A DNA stretch of 64,000 nt from Proteus vulgaris (GTDB taxonomy: Bacteria; Pseudomonadota; Gammaproteobacteria; Enterobacterales; Enterobacteriaceae). Of the stretch, positions 35,783-43,701 are shown in pieces (the first letter of the stretch is position 1; every line of letters begins with the position of its first letter). A model generated the notes under the pieces. That model did no database searches and was not told the DNA's origin. It saw only the letters and a program-made list of their open reading frames with translations. The position numbers were made by a program, and so were the translations under genes. The DNA lies in assembly GCA_901472505.1 (NCBI GenBank), contig LR590468.1, forward strand, positions 3,137,501-3,201,500, read 5' to 3'.

Positions 35783-36346
35783 AATATGCCGAGAATGGTT
35801 TATTCCAAAGCAGAGTTTTCAAAATTGGTGCAGCCCAGAGCATGGATTTGAATTATCCGAGCAACGAAAAAATAAAGATAGAGAAAAGCATTAGCAAAAC
35901 TTAAAAAGGAGAACCAGAAAAAAGAGCGAGAAGCAAAAGACAAACTCAAAGCCCGCAAGTTAGCAGTAAAACCCCTCTCATATTTCACCAAGCAAGCACA
36001 GACAGCATTCAACGCATTTATCAGAGAAAGAGACAAGAATGAGCCTTGCATCTCATGTGGTCGTTTTCACGAAGGTCAGTATCACGCAGGACACTATCGA
36101 ACAACCGGTGCTAATCCAGAACTTAGGTTCGATGAAGATAACTGCCATAAGCAATGCGCCCCATGCAATAACCATTTGTCGGGAAATATCGAAAATTACA
36201 CACCTCGACTAATAGAGAAAATTGGTCAGGAACGTTTCGATCGCCTGATGGGTTCACATGAATTGCCAAAGTGGAAGCGCGAGGATTATGAGCGGATACG
36301 TGATCACTACCGAGCAAAGTTAAAGGAGCTGAAGAATGACTCCTGA
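35754..36346 (+). pseudogene. ninG: NinG/Rap recombination nuclease, one-base frameshift
   Basis: The N-terminal RRRCKICREWFIPKQSFQNW and the C-terminal segments PCISCGRFHEGQYHAGHYRT and NCHKQCAPCNNHLSGNIENY are typical of NinG (Rap), a junction-resolving nuclease. The frame breaks at AAAA 35884-35887; one more A gives KALAKLKKEN and a 197-residue protein of normal size. GGAGAGGGAG precedes the ATG. Confidence 0.88.
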
Positions 36347-36509
36347 TGCATGGTTTGCAGTTATAACTTGGGGGATTTTATTGTTTGTTTGGATTCATTA
36401 CAACTACCTCAGGTATAGGCGAAATATACGGACAGCAAAAGCAAAAAGAAGAGCTTACATATTCGCATCTAAGTATAGAACGGTAAAGGAGCTGAAAGAT
36501 GTTCACTGA
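36336..36509 (+). CDS. Small single-pass membrane protein
   Basis: A 57-residue frame (MTPDAWFAVITWGILLFVWI) has one N-terminal transmembrane helix and a highly basic tail (YLRYRRNIRTAKAKRRAY). It overlaps ninG by eleven bases, and the following gene starts within it after GGAGCTG. The family is unknown. Confidence 0.5.
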   Translation: MTPDAWFAVITWGILLFVWIHYNYLRYRRNIRTAKAKRRAYIFASKYRTVKELKDVH

Positions 36510-36714
36510 CTTAATCGCAGCTATTGAAGAGTGCAGGTTTAGAGCATTAACAGAACGCACAGGGAATAAGCCCAAACGTTATCTATCTGTCATTCAGCTT
36601 AACAGTGGATTTATGAGGATAGTTGAAACAACCCAAGCCAAAAGTTTAGGTTATCGCATCATGTACTCAGTCGGTTGCGATAGATATCACACAGTATTAC
36701 CGGAGGCGAGATGA
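36499..36714 (+). CDS. Hypothetical phage protein
   Basis: This 71-residue protein (MFTDLIAAIEECRFRALTER) is unrecognised. GGAGCTG precedes the ATG and its stop overlaps the Q start by four bases. Confidence 0.6.
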   Translation: MFTDLIAAIEECRFRALTERTGNKPKRYLSVIQLNSGFMRIVETTQAKSLGYRIMYSVGCDRYHTVLPEAR

Positions 36715-37467
36715 ACCTAGAAAGCGCTGTTAAATATCACTTCGCCAAAACAACATCAATATCAGATGCGCCTAGCTCAACATCGCCAGATAGATTAACC
36801 GGTACTGATGTCATGGGTGCCTTTGGATATTGTCAAAGTAAAGAGTCATTCGGCTTTTCTGCGTTCTCGGGAAAAGATGGAGATAAGCCAGAATGACAAA
36901 GTGAAAGCGATACAACTTTTAACTCGGCATGCATTGAATCATTGCGACAAGGTTCCAGCCTTACGCAAGCTCGATATGAATGTTAAGCGAAAGGTAATGC
37001 AAATACTCGCAAAATTCGCTTATGCAGATTATTGCAGATCAGCATCGAGTGTTACTGAGTGCGTAAAGTGCAATGGCTCAGGTTTTAAGGTAAAGGCGAT
37101 TAAGGTTAAAAAAGTCTTTGGTAAAGAAGTTCGCATTATTGATGACACCGAGTCATGCGCTTGTGATAAGTGTAACGGTAAAGGTTATGTTTCTTGTGCG
37201 TGCAATGACTGTAAAGGGCGTGGTATGGCAATAGACAAGGAAACGCTAAGGTTAACTGGTGAAGCTGTCAGTATGCCTTGTAAGCGTTGTTCTGGTCGTG
37301 GTTACGAGCGAATACCTGCATCAAAGGCTTTTCAGGCTGTGTCTCATTTAGGGATTACGATTGATCAATGGAAGCGTTCAGTTAGTAAATTTTATGAATC
37401 TTTAGCGGTTGAGTGTGAAAAAGGAGAAAGTAGCGCAGATTACATACTAAAAAAGGTAACAAATTAA
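36711..37467 (+). pseudogene. Q: Late antitermination protein Q, one-base frameshift
   Basis: The frame from ATG 36711 (MNLESAVKYHFAKTTSISDA) and the frame ending at 37467 join near A4 at 36872-36875; with three A's a 251-residue Q results (GKMEISQNDKVKAIQLL). It has four CxxCxGxG motifs (CVKCNGSG, CDKCNGKG, CNDCKGRG, CKRCSGRG), a DnaJ-like zinc region. Q binds near the late promoter and carries polymerase through terminators into lysis and structural genes. Confidence 0.9.
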
Positions 37468-37491
37468 AAACGAATACTTCTAACGAATGAA

Positions 37492-37519
37492 TTGACTTTT
37501 GCACCTTTCTGTGTAAATA
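37492..37519 (+). promoter_or_regulatory. Late promoter pR'
   Basis: TTGACT (37492-37497), 16-base spacer and TAAATA (37514-37519) lie 25 bases after Q. A strong terminator follows 53 bases later, the arrangement of a Q-dependent late promoter. Confidence 0.7.
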
Positions 37520-37571
37520 TCGTTCTAACGATGGGTTATTGCCATTTCGTTAACGTTAAAAGAATTCAAGA

Positions 37572-37593
37572 CCTCGCTTCGGCGGGGTTTTTT
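37572..37593 (+). terminator. Terminator tR' downstream of the late promoter
   Basis: CCTCGC (37572-37577), loop TTCG, GCGGGG (37582-37587), T6. It would stop unmodified polymerase until Q is present. Confidence 0.85.
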
Positions 37594-37687
37594 GTTATCT
37601 GAAACCTGTAAGGATTACTTACAAGTTCAACTCTCCGGAATTTCCGGATAGTTCACATATTCGGTTATTCCGAGCAACTCATTTTGA

Positions 37688-37710
37688 AGATCGCTTAGGC
37701 GGTCTTTTTT
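37688..37710 (+). terminator. Second terminator after the late promoter
   Basis: AGATCGC (37688-37694), loop TTAG, GCGGTCT (37699-37705), T5. It shares the TTAG-GCGGTC core with the hairpin at 38130. Confidence 0.8.
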
Positions 37711-37735
37711 ATTATCTAAAATAAGGAACGAAATT

Positions 37736-37969
37736 ATGTACGCACTTAAATTAATTACTGAACGTGAAGGTCGTAAAGTGGAAGAAGTCCACTGTTTAGG
37801 TGAAATGTACCGCTTAGAGTTTTATCCTGAATCAGAAAATAAAGATATCGTGGCGCGGGTTGAACACACAAAGAAAGACGCCATCCCATCATTTGATATT
37901 AAGCGTACAGATCAAGCCTACATTACTACGGTGACTGGGGATACGGTTCGAACTATTTGCCGGGGCTAG
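37736..37969 (+). CDS. Hypothetical accessory protein
   Basis: This 77-residue beta-rich protein (MYALKLITEREGRKVEEVHC) is unrecognised. It lies between two near-identical terminators and after AAGGA, like an independently acquired unit in the late leader. Confidence 0.6.
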   Translation: MYALKLITEREGRKVEEVHCLGEMYRLEFYPESENKDIVARVEHTKKDAIPSFDIKRTDQAYITTVTGDTVRTICRG

Positions 37970-38129
37970 CTTAGATTTGAGAAAAAAAGCCGACGCGCTA
38001 GGAGTTATGTCGGCATAAGTTAAGAGCTAAATGTGAGCAATGTCAATATTGTCTATGCCCAAATTATTAACGAGGGCATTCATTAAATAATAATGATTAT
38101 CATTTAATTTTCAACTATTATTTTAACTA

Positions 38130-38149
38130 GGCCGCTTAGGCGGTCTTTT
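38130..38149 (+). terminator. Third terminator, downstream of the 37736 gene
   Basis: GGCCGC (38130-38135), loop TTAG, GCGGTC (38140-38145), T4. Its right half repeats the hairpin at 37688-37710. Confidence 0.7.
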
Positions 38150-38188
38150 GTTATCGAGTGCGCTAACAAAAAATTAAAGTTATATAAA

Positions 38189-38788
38189 TTATAGTGAAAT
38201 ACCAGAGAACGACATAAAGCCAAGTGACATTAAACCAACAGTCACAAAGGTTATACCTAAACCTTTTAATCCTTTCGGAATATCAGAGTATTTCATTTTT
38301 TCTCGTAGGCCTGATAATGCAACAATTGCTAGTAGCCAACCCACGCCACAGCCAGCGCCATATATTACTGACTCAGTAAATGTGTAATCACGTTCAACCA
38401 TAAAAATGGTGGCACCAAAGATAGCACAATGAATAGTTAATAAAGGTAGAAAAATACCTAAAGAATGGTAAAGAGAAGGAATAAATTTATCTAGAAACAT
38501 TTCAAGTATCTGGACTAACGCCGCTAAAACACCAATAAAGGTAATGTAACTTAAAAAACTAAGATCAACACCTTCAATCACAGCATCTTTCTTTAGGATG
38601 AAATGATAGATTAAGTTATTGATAGGCGTAGCAATAATAAGCAAAGCAGTAACAGTAAGACCTAGTTTTAATGAGGTTTTAACTTCTTTAGAAACAGCAA
38701 GAAAAGTGCACATTCCTAAAAAGAAACTCAATGCCATATTCTCAACAAAAGTCGCTTTTATGAATATGTTTAGATAGTTTTCAATCAT
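38189..38788 (-). CDS. nqrE: NqrE-like subunit of Na+-translocating NADH:quinone reductase
   Basis: The 199-residue protein has six predicted transmembrane helices and the near-diagnostic NqrE stretches [40 protein letters not shown] and [20 protein letters not shown]. Both half-membrane Cys thought to hold the NqrD/NqrE 2Fe-2S cluster are present (Cys27, Cys121). Length equals cellular NqrE. It lies alone, antisense to the late transcript, between Q and the lysis genes, with AGAGGG before its ATG. No other nqr gene is nearby, so it is a cargo gene that might replace or poison the host subunit. Confidence 0.9.
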   Translation of the reverse strand: MIENYLNIFIKATFVENMALSFFLGMCTFLAVSKEVKTSLKLGLTVTALLIIATPINNLIYHFILKKDAVIEGVDLSFLSYITFIGVLAALVQILEMFLDKFIPSLYHSLGIFLPLLTIHCAIFGATIFMVERDYTFTESVIYGAGCGVGWLLAIVALSGLREKMKYSDIPKGLKGLGITFVTVGLMSLGFMSFSGISL

Positions 38789-38881
38789 AACATCCCTCTT
38801 TTTGTGCTAAACTCAATAATTCATAATTAAAACATAAAAATAGAAAAATATCTTTCACGGTTTTTATAAAAAGGAGCGGTG

Positions 38882-39079
38882 ATGGAAATTAAAAGAGATG
38901 ATATTGTTATTTTAATAAATCAACACTATCCTGATTTGCTTAAGGATATTGAACACTTCGACATTGAAACAACGGAAGATACTTGTAGCGTTAGAATATG
39001 GGTAGCCAATGAAGACTTACCAAAATATCTGATTTTTGATAAGTATGATGATGAGTTGCATCTATCATCCGGAATATAA
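38882..39079 (+). CDS. Small hypothetical acidic protein
   Basis: From ATG 38882 (AAGGAG upstream) this 65-residue acidic protein (MEIKRDDIVILINQHYPDLL) is unrecognised. It is divergent from nqrE and followed by a terminator. Confidence 0.6.
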   Translation: MEIKRDDIVILINQHYPDLLKDIEHFDIETTEDTCSVRIWVANEDLPKYLIFDKYDDELHLSSGI

Positions 39080-39110
39080 TTTAAGTAATTAGAAAGTCAA
39101 CAGCTTACAG

Positions 39111-39134
39111 AGCCTCGCATTCGCGGGGCTTTTT
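39111..39134 (+). terminator. Terminator before the lysis genes
   Basis: AGCCTCGC (39111-39118) pairs with GCGGGGCT (39123-39130), followed by T4. Fourth terminator between pR' and the holin; only a Q-modified polymerase should pass. Confidence 0.8.
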
Positions 39135-39225
39135 GGTATATGCCGACCACAGTATAAATCACACACTAATCACATTCACACAAGAGCTGTGAGTCGGCTC
39201 CTATTAACTAATCAGGACTACATAT

Positions 39226-39615
39226 ATGCAAGAGCCGTTAACAGGCACAGCAACCGCCTCGTTAGCGGGTGTCTCTATTGTAGGTCTCTATTCAGGTATG
39301 GACGCAGGCGTTGTTATTGGTGCGTTCGCAGGGGCGGTGATATTTGTATTATCTGCTCATGATATCCGGCTGTTAAAACGATGGGCGTATTTCACAGTTG
39401 CATTTGCGATTGGGATATTAGGCGCTGATTTTATGTCATCACTACTGAGTGGCGTTATCGGAGATAGAGAGGTTGATCGCTCTGTTGGTGCAATGTTCTC
39501 ATCGGCTGGTTTGGTTGGCGTATTGGTAACAATATCTAAACCAGGCGCGCTTACGGACAGTATTAACAACGTCATTAATAACCTGATAGATAAATTCAGA
39601 GGAGGTGGAAGATGA
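39226..39615 (+). CDS. Holin-like membrane protein
   Basis: This 129-residue protein has about three hydrophobic segments (roughly 10-28, 30-45, 52-75) and a charged C-terminus (INNLIDKFRGGGR), typical of phage holins. Its place directly before a second holin and the endolysin supports this. Confidence 0.75.
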   Translation: MQEPLTGTATASLAGVSIVGLYSGMDAGVVIGAFAGAVIFVLSAHDIRLLKRWAYFTVAFAIGILGADFMSSLLSGVIGDREVDRSVGAMFSSAGLVGVLVTISKPGALTDSINNVINNLIDKFRGGGR

Positions 39616-39905
39616 CCATCTCAATGTTTTGGATTTACATCAACTTTTTCTCATGTCTGCTTGCTGTTATTCGACTCATTAACTATGACCGTAACGGTGC
39701 TAAATATAAATTTATCCCGTCATTTATAGCGTGGGTACTCATTATTCTACTAGGTTCGATTCCGTTACGAATATTAACGAATGACTACACGCATGCAGAT
39801 CCATTTGAAGTCGGAATCAATATCACGCTATGCGCACTAATAATTCTTAGTCGTGGGAATGTGATGCAAATATTTAGAAGGGTTAGTAAAAATGACACTC
39901 GGTGA
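39612..39905 (+). CDS. Holin, 3TM type
   Basis: This 97-residue protein has three transmembrane helices (about 5-20, 34-52, 68-82) and a basic end, like the phage 3TM holin family. It overlaps both the first holin gene (4 bases) and the endolysin (14 bases), a compact lysis cassette. Confidence 0.8.
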   Translation: MTISMFWIYINFFSCLLAVIRLINYDRNGAKYKFIPSFIAWVLIILLGSIPLRILTNDYTHADPFEVGINITLCALIILSRGNVMQIFRRVSKNDTR

Positions 39906-40224
39906 GAAACAACGAAAATTCACTCGCATGATTGCGGACTTAATTATCTTTGCCTACGACAACGGATATGAGTTGACATTCTCAGAAGCATATCGAACTC
40001 CAGAACAGGCACAGTTAAATGCCAGATCAGGTGCAGGTATTAAAAACAGCTTACATACCCAACGTCTAGCTGTGGACTTCAACCTATTTAAAGACGGTAA
40101 ATATCTAACAGCATCAAGTGACCATAAATTACTTGGTGAATATTGGGAATCTATCGGCGGTACATGGGGCGGTCGTTTCAATGACGGTAATCACTACTCG
40201 TTAGAGCACAATGGCGTTAAGTGA
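39892..40224 (+). CDS. Endolysin, M15-type peptidase
   Basis: This 110-residue enzyme has the VanY/M15 metallopeptidase pattern: SLHTQRLAVDFN (His and Asp ligands) and NHYSLEH (Glu, His). It would cleave the peptide stem of peptidoglycan (L-Ala-D-Glu or D-Ala bonds, as T5 endolysin). No signal sequence is seen, so release depends on the holins. Confidence 0.9.
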   Translation: MTLGEKQRKFTRMIADLIIFAYDNGYELTFSEAYRTPEQAQLNARSGAGIKNSLHTQRLAVDFNLFKDGKYLTASSDHKLLGEYWESIGGTWGGRFNDGNHYSLEHNGVK

Positions 40225-40225
40225 T

Positions 40226-40675
40226 ATGAATACGCTAACTAAGGTATTAGCTGGACTACTGGCAATATCTGCATTCTGGCTATGGTGGGTAATAGATGAC
40301 TACGACAAATTAAGCAAAGACTACAACACAGCAACAACTCAGCTATCACAGCAAATCGACATCAATAAAGACTATCAAGCCCGTATCACTCGATTAAATC
40401 AACTCGATATTCGTCACTCACAGGAGTTAACCAGTGCAAAGAATGAAATCAACACTCTTCGTGATGCTGTTAGCTCTGGTTCTAAGCGGGTGTACGTCAA
40501 AGCCGAGTGTCCAGCAGTCACCAAGAATTCCACCGAAAGCGGAAGCAATGAACCCACCGCACGACTTAACAAAGCAGTTGAACAAGATTATCTACGTCTC
40601 AGAGAAATGATAGTCGAGAACGAAAAGCAAACTTTGTATTTGCAGGATTACATTAAAACGGAGTGTTTACGATGA
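40226..40675 (+). CDS. Rz: i-spanin Rz
   Basis: From ATG 40226 the 149-residue protein has an N-terminal signal-anchor helix (LTKVLAGLLAISAFWLWWVI) and a long periplasmic coiled coil, as in Rz. With Rz1 it fuses inner and outer membranes at lysis. An alternative start lies at 40211. Confidence 0.88.
   Translation: MNTLTKVLAGLLAISAFWLWWVIDDYDKLSKDYNTATTQLSQQIDINKDYQARITRLNQLDIRHSQELTSAKNEINTLRDAVSSGSKRVYVKAECPAVTKNSTESGSNEPTARLNKAVEQDYLRLREMIVENEKQTLYLQDYIKTECLR
40443..40610 (+). CDS. Rz1: o-spanin Rz1 lipoprotein, nested in Rz
   Basis: In another frame inside Rz, ATG 40443 opens MKSTLFVMLLALVLSGCTSK, a lipoprotein signal with lipobox LSGC, followed by a Pro-rich mature part (SPRIPPKAEAMNPP). 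The 55-residue size and full nesting match Rz1. Confidence 0.85.
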   Translation: MKSTLFVMLLALVLSGCTSKPSVQQSPRIPPKAEAMNPPHDLTKQLNKIIYVSEK

Positions 40676-41091
40676 GCGAGCACGCATCAAAGGTGCTGAT
40701 TGATTTACTGGAAAAGGCATCTAGTGGTATCGATTCTGCGGTGGCATTTAGTCAGGCGCAAATTCCTGAAGTTATTAGTCAGTTATTAGCATGGAAGATG
40801 GTGATGGGTATCATTTGGTTTGCTTTTGGCTTGGCGACTATTGCATTCGCTATATTTATTCCCGTATGGGCTGGTCGCCAGCGTCGAAAAGGTGCTTTAT
40901 GGACTTATTATGATGGAGATGCTCGATTTAATCTGAGTTCAATTTCGTATGATTTTATTAGAACACCATTTCCACTTGGCTTGCTTTTTATTGGTGTGCT
41001 CATTTCAGTTGTGAGCTTAAATTTTTGGCTGAAAATACTAATAGCTCCAAAGCTATATCTAATCGAATACACAGCTTCACTAATTAAGTGA
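40672..41091 (+). CDS. Hypothetical membrane protein after the spanins
   Basis: This 139-residue protein has an amphipathic N-terminus and about two transmembrane helices (around 43-65 and 98-125). Its ATG overlaps the Rz stop. It may belong to the lysis cassette (antiholin-like) or be an envelope accessory protein. Confidence 0.6.
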   Translation: MSEHASKVLIDLLEKASSGIDSAVAFSQAQIPEVISQLLAWKMVMGIIWFAFGLATIAFAIFIPVWAGRQRRKGALWTYYDGDARFNLSSISYDFIRTPFPLGLLFIGVLISVVSLNFWLKILIAPKLYLIEYTASLIK

Positions 41092-41165
41092 CAAAACGAC
41101 AAATATGGGAAATTGAACAACAACGAGCCTCTAAGTAATTAGGAGCTTTTTAATGGAGAGATATC

Positions 41166-41237
41166 ATGGCAGTAGAAGGTTCAGATAATCCAGTTAAATT
41201 CCGTGAAGAGCTGGATAAAAGCATTCCGAAAGAATAA
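41166..41237 (+). CDS. Possible 23-residue protein
   Basis: ATG 41166 after GGAGAG opens a 23-codon frame (MAVEGSDNPVKFREELDKSI). It is too short to judge. The interval 41092-41592 otherwise contains a leftward terminator and an open leader to the next gene. Confidence 0.25.
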   Translation: MAVEGSDNPVKFREELDKSIPKE

Positions 41238-41266
41238 AAAAGCCCAGCACGGGAGGCTGGGCAATA
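41238..41266 (-). terminator. Leftward-facing terminator hairpin
   Basis: GCCCAGC and GCTGGGC arms enclose a seven-base loop; the T run is on the minus strand (plus-strand A's before the hairpin). It would stop transcription coming from the right. Confidence 0.55.
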
Positions 41267-41592
41267 CTAACAATATATCAATCAAAGTGTAGCGATAGCT
41301 ACTTAGTATAGCTTAAGTAAATATATATATCAGCAATTAGATAAGTCGTTTATCCATTAAGGAGAGTGATCATATCTTGACTGCTAGGAACAGACTAGAA
41401 GCGACCTGATTAACGTAGTGATACGTGATGATGGTTGCGAACTCTACGCATTTCATCGGCGCATTCACCGCGCAATTAAAAACACTCACAGAACCTTACA
41501 GAAAGTCGAACCTGAGAAAAACCGTTAATGGTGTTTTCTGTGGGGCGGTTATTTCTGGTGAACAGGTTCGCTTTTCTATAAGGATTTACACC

Positions 41593-42132
41593 ATGAATTA
41601 TCCAACAGTAGTAAATGGAATTGATTTTCGGAACATCGTATTTATGTCTGGTTCAGAAGTAATTACTGATAGTTTTTGTGTAGCAAGAGCTTTTGGTAAA
41701 GAGCCAAAAAACGTAATTCGTGATATCGAAAGGACTATAAAATCGTGTCCTCCAGAGTTTGATACAGAGCTCAATTTTGAGCTTTGCTATAAAAACAATG
41801 AGTTACAGAATGGAAAGCCTCAAAAATTCTATAAGCTACGGAAAGACGGCCTAATGTTATTGGTTATGTCATACACAAAGAAAGAAGCTATGAGAATTAA
41901 GGTGGCGTATATAAACGCCTTTAACTGGATGGCTGATGTTATTACCAAAAATATCCGAACCATGGAACAAGAGCGAAATGAGATAATGCTCGAATTCATG
42001 AAAGAGAAGGATGTGGCCAGTATGTCAGGGCGATTATTAAATCGCTGGGGTAGAGTTAAAAAGCCTCAGTTATTAAACAAGATCGCCGAGATAGAGGAAA
42101 AAGGTCAATTACTCCTTCCTAGCGTTGAGTGA
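41593..42132 (+). CDS. Rha-type antirepressor-like protein
   Basis: From ATG 41593 the 179-residue protein contains SEVITDSFCVARAFGKEPKN and FYKLRKDGLMLLVMSYTKKE, typical of the phage Rha (pRha) family of regulators. The frame stays open for 56 more codons upstream (from 41425: contains CGAVISGEQVRFSIRIYT), so a longer form is possible. Confidence 0.8.
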   Translation: MNYPTVVNGIDFRNIVFMSGSEVITDSFCVARAFGKEPKNVIRDIERTIKSCPPEFDTELNFELCYKNNELQNGKPQKFYKLRKDGLMLLVMSYTKKEAMRIKVAYINAFNWMADVITKNIRTMEQERNEIMLEFMKEKDVASMSGRLLNRWGRVKKPQLLNKIAEIEEKGQLLLPSVE

Positions 42133-42184
42133 TACCTTTCCTCAAAATTGAGGAGATTGATTTAATTAACATTTAACGATGAAT

Positions 42185-42205
42185 AGGCCCTAGTGGCCTT
42201 TTTTA
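42185..42205 (+). terminator. Terminator after the Rha-like gene
   Basis: AGGCC (42185-42189) and GGCCT (42195-42199) with T6. Confidence 0.65.
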
Positions 42206-42216
42206 TTGGGTGGAAT

Positions 42217-42408
42217 ATGTCAGAAAAATATCACGTAATAGCAACTAAGAAAGACGGTACAACCTACGAAGGCATGATGACCACTAAAGAGCCTCGTGTG
42301 ACTAGCGGGTTAATCGGTATCGCATCACTCGACGGCTCATGGGTATACATATCACCTGATGAGATTAGTGATATTAAATATGTTCCAGTGGTTGAAGTAG
42401 CAGAATAA
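42217..42408 (+). CDS. Small hypothetical protein
   Basis: This 63-residue beta-rich protein (MSEKYHVIATKKDGTTYEGM) resembles small SH3-like phage proteins but no family is recognised. A bidirectional terminator follows. Confidence 0.55.
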   Translation: MSEKYHVIATKKDGTTYEGMMTTKEPRVTSGLIGIASLDGSWVYISPDEISDIKYVPVVEVAE

Positions 42409-42416
42409 CCAATCAC

Positions 42417-42444
42417 AAAGCCAGTTCGAGTGAGCTGGCTTTTT
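42417..42444. terminator. Terminator between the small gene and yfbU-like gene
   Basis: AAAGCCAG (42417-42424) pairs with CTGGCTTT (42435-42442). A/T tracts on both sides let it serve both converging genes. Confidence 0.65.
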
Positions 42445-42479
42445 AATGGGGATGCATGCAACATAGAGTGGGCAGATAG

Positions 42480-43032
42480 CTACCTGTTGCTTGGATGAAT
42501 TCGTTCTAAAAGTATATCGATTAACTCTTGCTTGCGGATTCCTTCATTAAATACAAACTTATGACGTATAGGTAAAAATATATCTAACATTCTTCTATAT
42601 GTTTCTACTGAGGGGGCGTGGGAATTTTTTGGTTAGTTCTGTACCTGAAAAGCGACCCATAGTTTTTAACAATCTACCTATTTGCATGTATTCAGACTCA
42701 TTATTCCCATCAAACCCAGGGAAAGTTAGAGAGTATTCAGGAGAGAAATGAGGCACTGCCTCGCTGACATCTTTCTTATCCTCATCACTAAGTCTTTCAT
42801 ATGTATATGAGAGCATGTCATACATATCAACAGTATCAACGAACAATTTAACTTTAGATGGGGTTTCATCTTCAGTTTCTAGAGACGGGTATTCCCACGA
42901 CAACGCCCAGTAGTTATCAGTGGAAATAGCCTCTTCAACAAGGTCGGGGTTAAAACTATTTTCTATTCCCATGGCCCTGTAAATTTCACAAAGCATCATT
43001 AATTGAAGCTTTTCAGCTTGAGAATATTTCAT
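42480..43032 (-). pseudogene. YfbU-like protein, one-base frameshift
   Basis: The frame from 43032 has YfbU-family features (VDMYDMLSYTYERLSDEDKK, FPGFDGNNESEYM) but breaks at a coding-strand A6 run (plus-strand T 42625-42630). With five A's it continues NSHAPSVETYRRMLDIFLPI to a TAG at 42482, 183 residues. It is antisense to the late operon, just before terminase, so it is probably an accessory gene with its own promoter. Function of the family is unclear. Confidence 0.75.
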
Positions 43033-43096
43033 TTATTGCTCCTATTCATGAACGAAAATCCACTATAGCATTAATTTAATTTATGAAAGGTGATGT

Positions 43097-43699
43097 ATGG
43101 CTAAAAGACCAGACTGGGAGGCCATCGAGTCGGCTTACCGAGCTGGCGTGATGTCACTCCGAGAAATAGCTTCACAACATGGCATATCTGAAGGGGCTAT
43201 ACGTAAGAGAGCTAAGAAAGATGATTGGTCGCGAGATCTTAACGCAAAGATAAAATCTCGTGCTGATGATTTGGTACGCAAAGAAGAAGTACGCAAGCAG
43301 GTACGCACAGAAACAACATTATCTGAGCGCGTACTTATTGAGGCTACGGCTGAGGTTATTGCTAATGTTCGTATGGAGCATAGAGGTGATATACGCCGGG
43401 CGCGTGAACTGGCTAACGTCTTGTTTGACGAACTGAGTGCAGAGTGCGCAGATGTACCAGCCTTAAGTAAATTGGGCGACCTGATGTTTAATCCTGATGA
43501 TAACGGACGCGATAAGCTCAATGAAATTTATCACTCAATTATCTCCCTGCCTGAGCGCGTTAAGTCAGCCAAAGCATTAAGCGAAACACTTAAAAATTTA
43601 GTTGGCCTTGAGCGTCAAGCATACGGCCTTGATGATGTTCAGCCGAATAAGACAGCTAGCCAACTATCAGATTTAATGGACGACTTATCTAAGGAATAA
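43097..43699 (+). CDS. Terminase small subunit
   Basis: This 200-residue protein has an N-terminal helix-turn-helix (SLREIASQHGISEGAIRKRA) that recognises packaging DNA, followed by a helical oligomerisation region. It lies two bases before the large subunit. Confidence 0.85.
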   Translation: MAKRPDWEAIESAYRAGVMSLREIASQHGISEGAIRKRAKKDDWSRDLNAKIKSRADDLVRKEEVRKQVRTETTLSERVLIEATAEVIANVRMEHRGDIRRARELANVLFDELSAECADVPALSKLGDLMFNPDDNGRDKLNEIYHSIISLPERVKSAKALSETLKNLVGLERQAYGLDDVQPNKTASQLSDLMDDLSKE

Positions 43700-43701
43700 T
43701 C

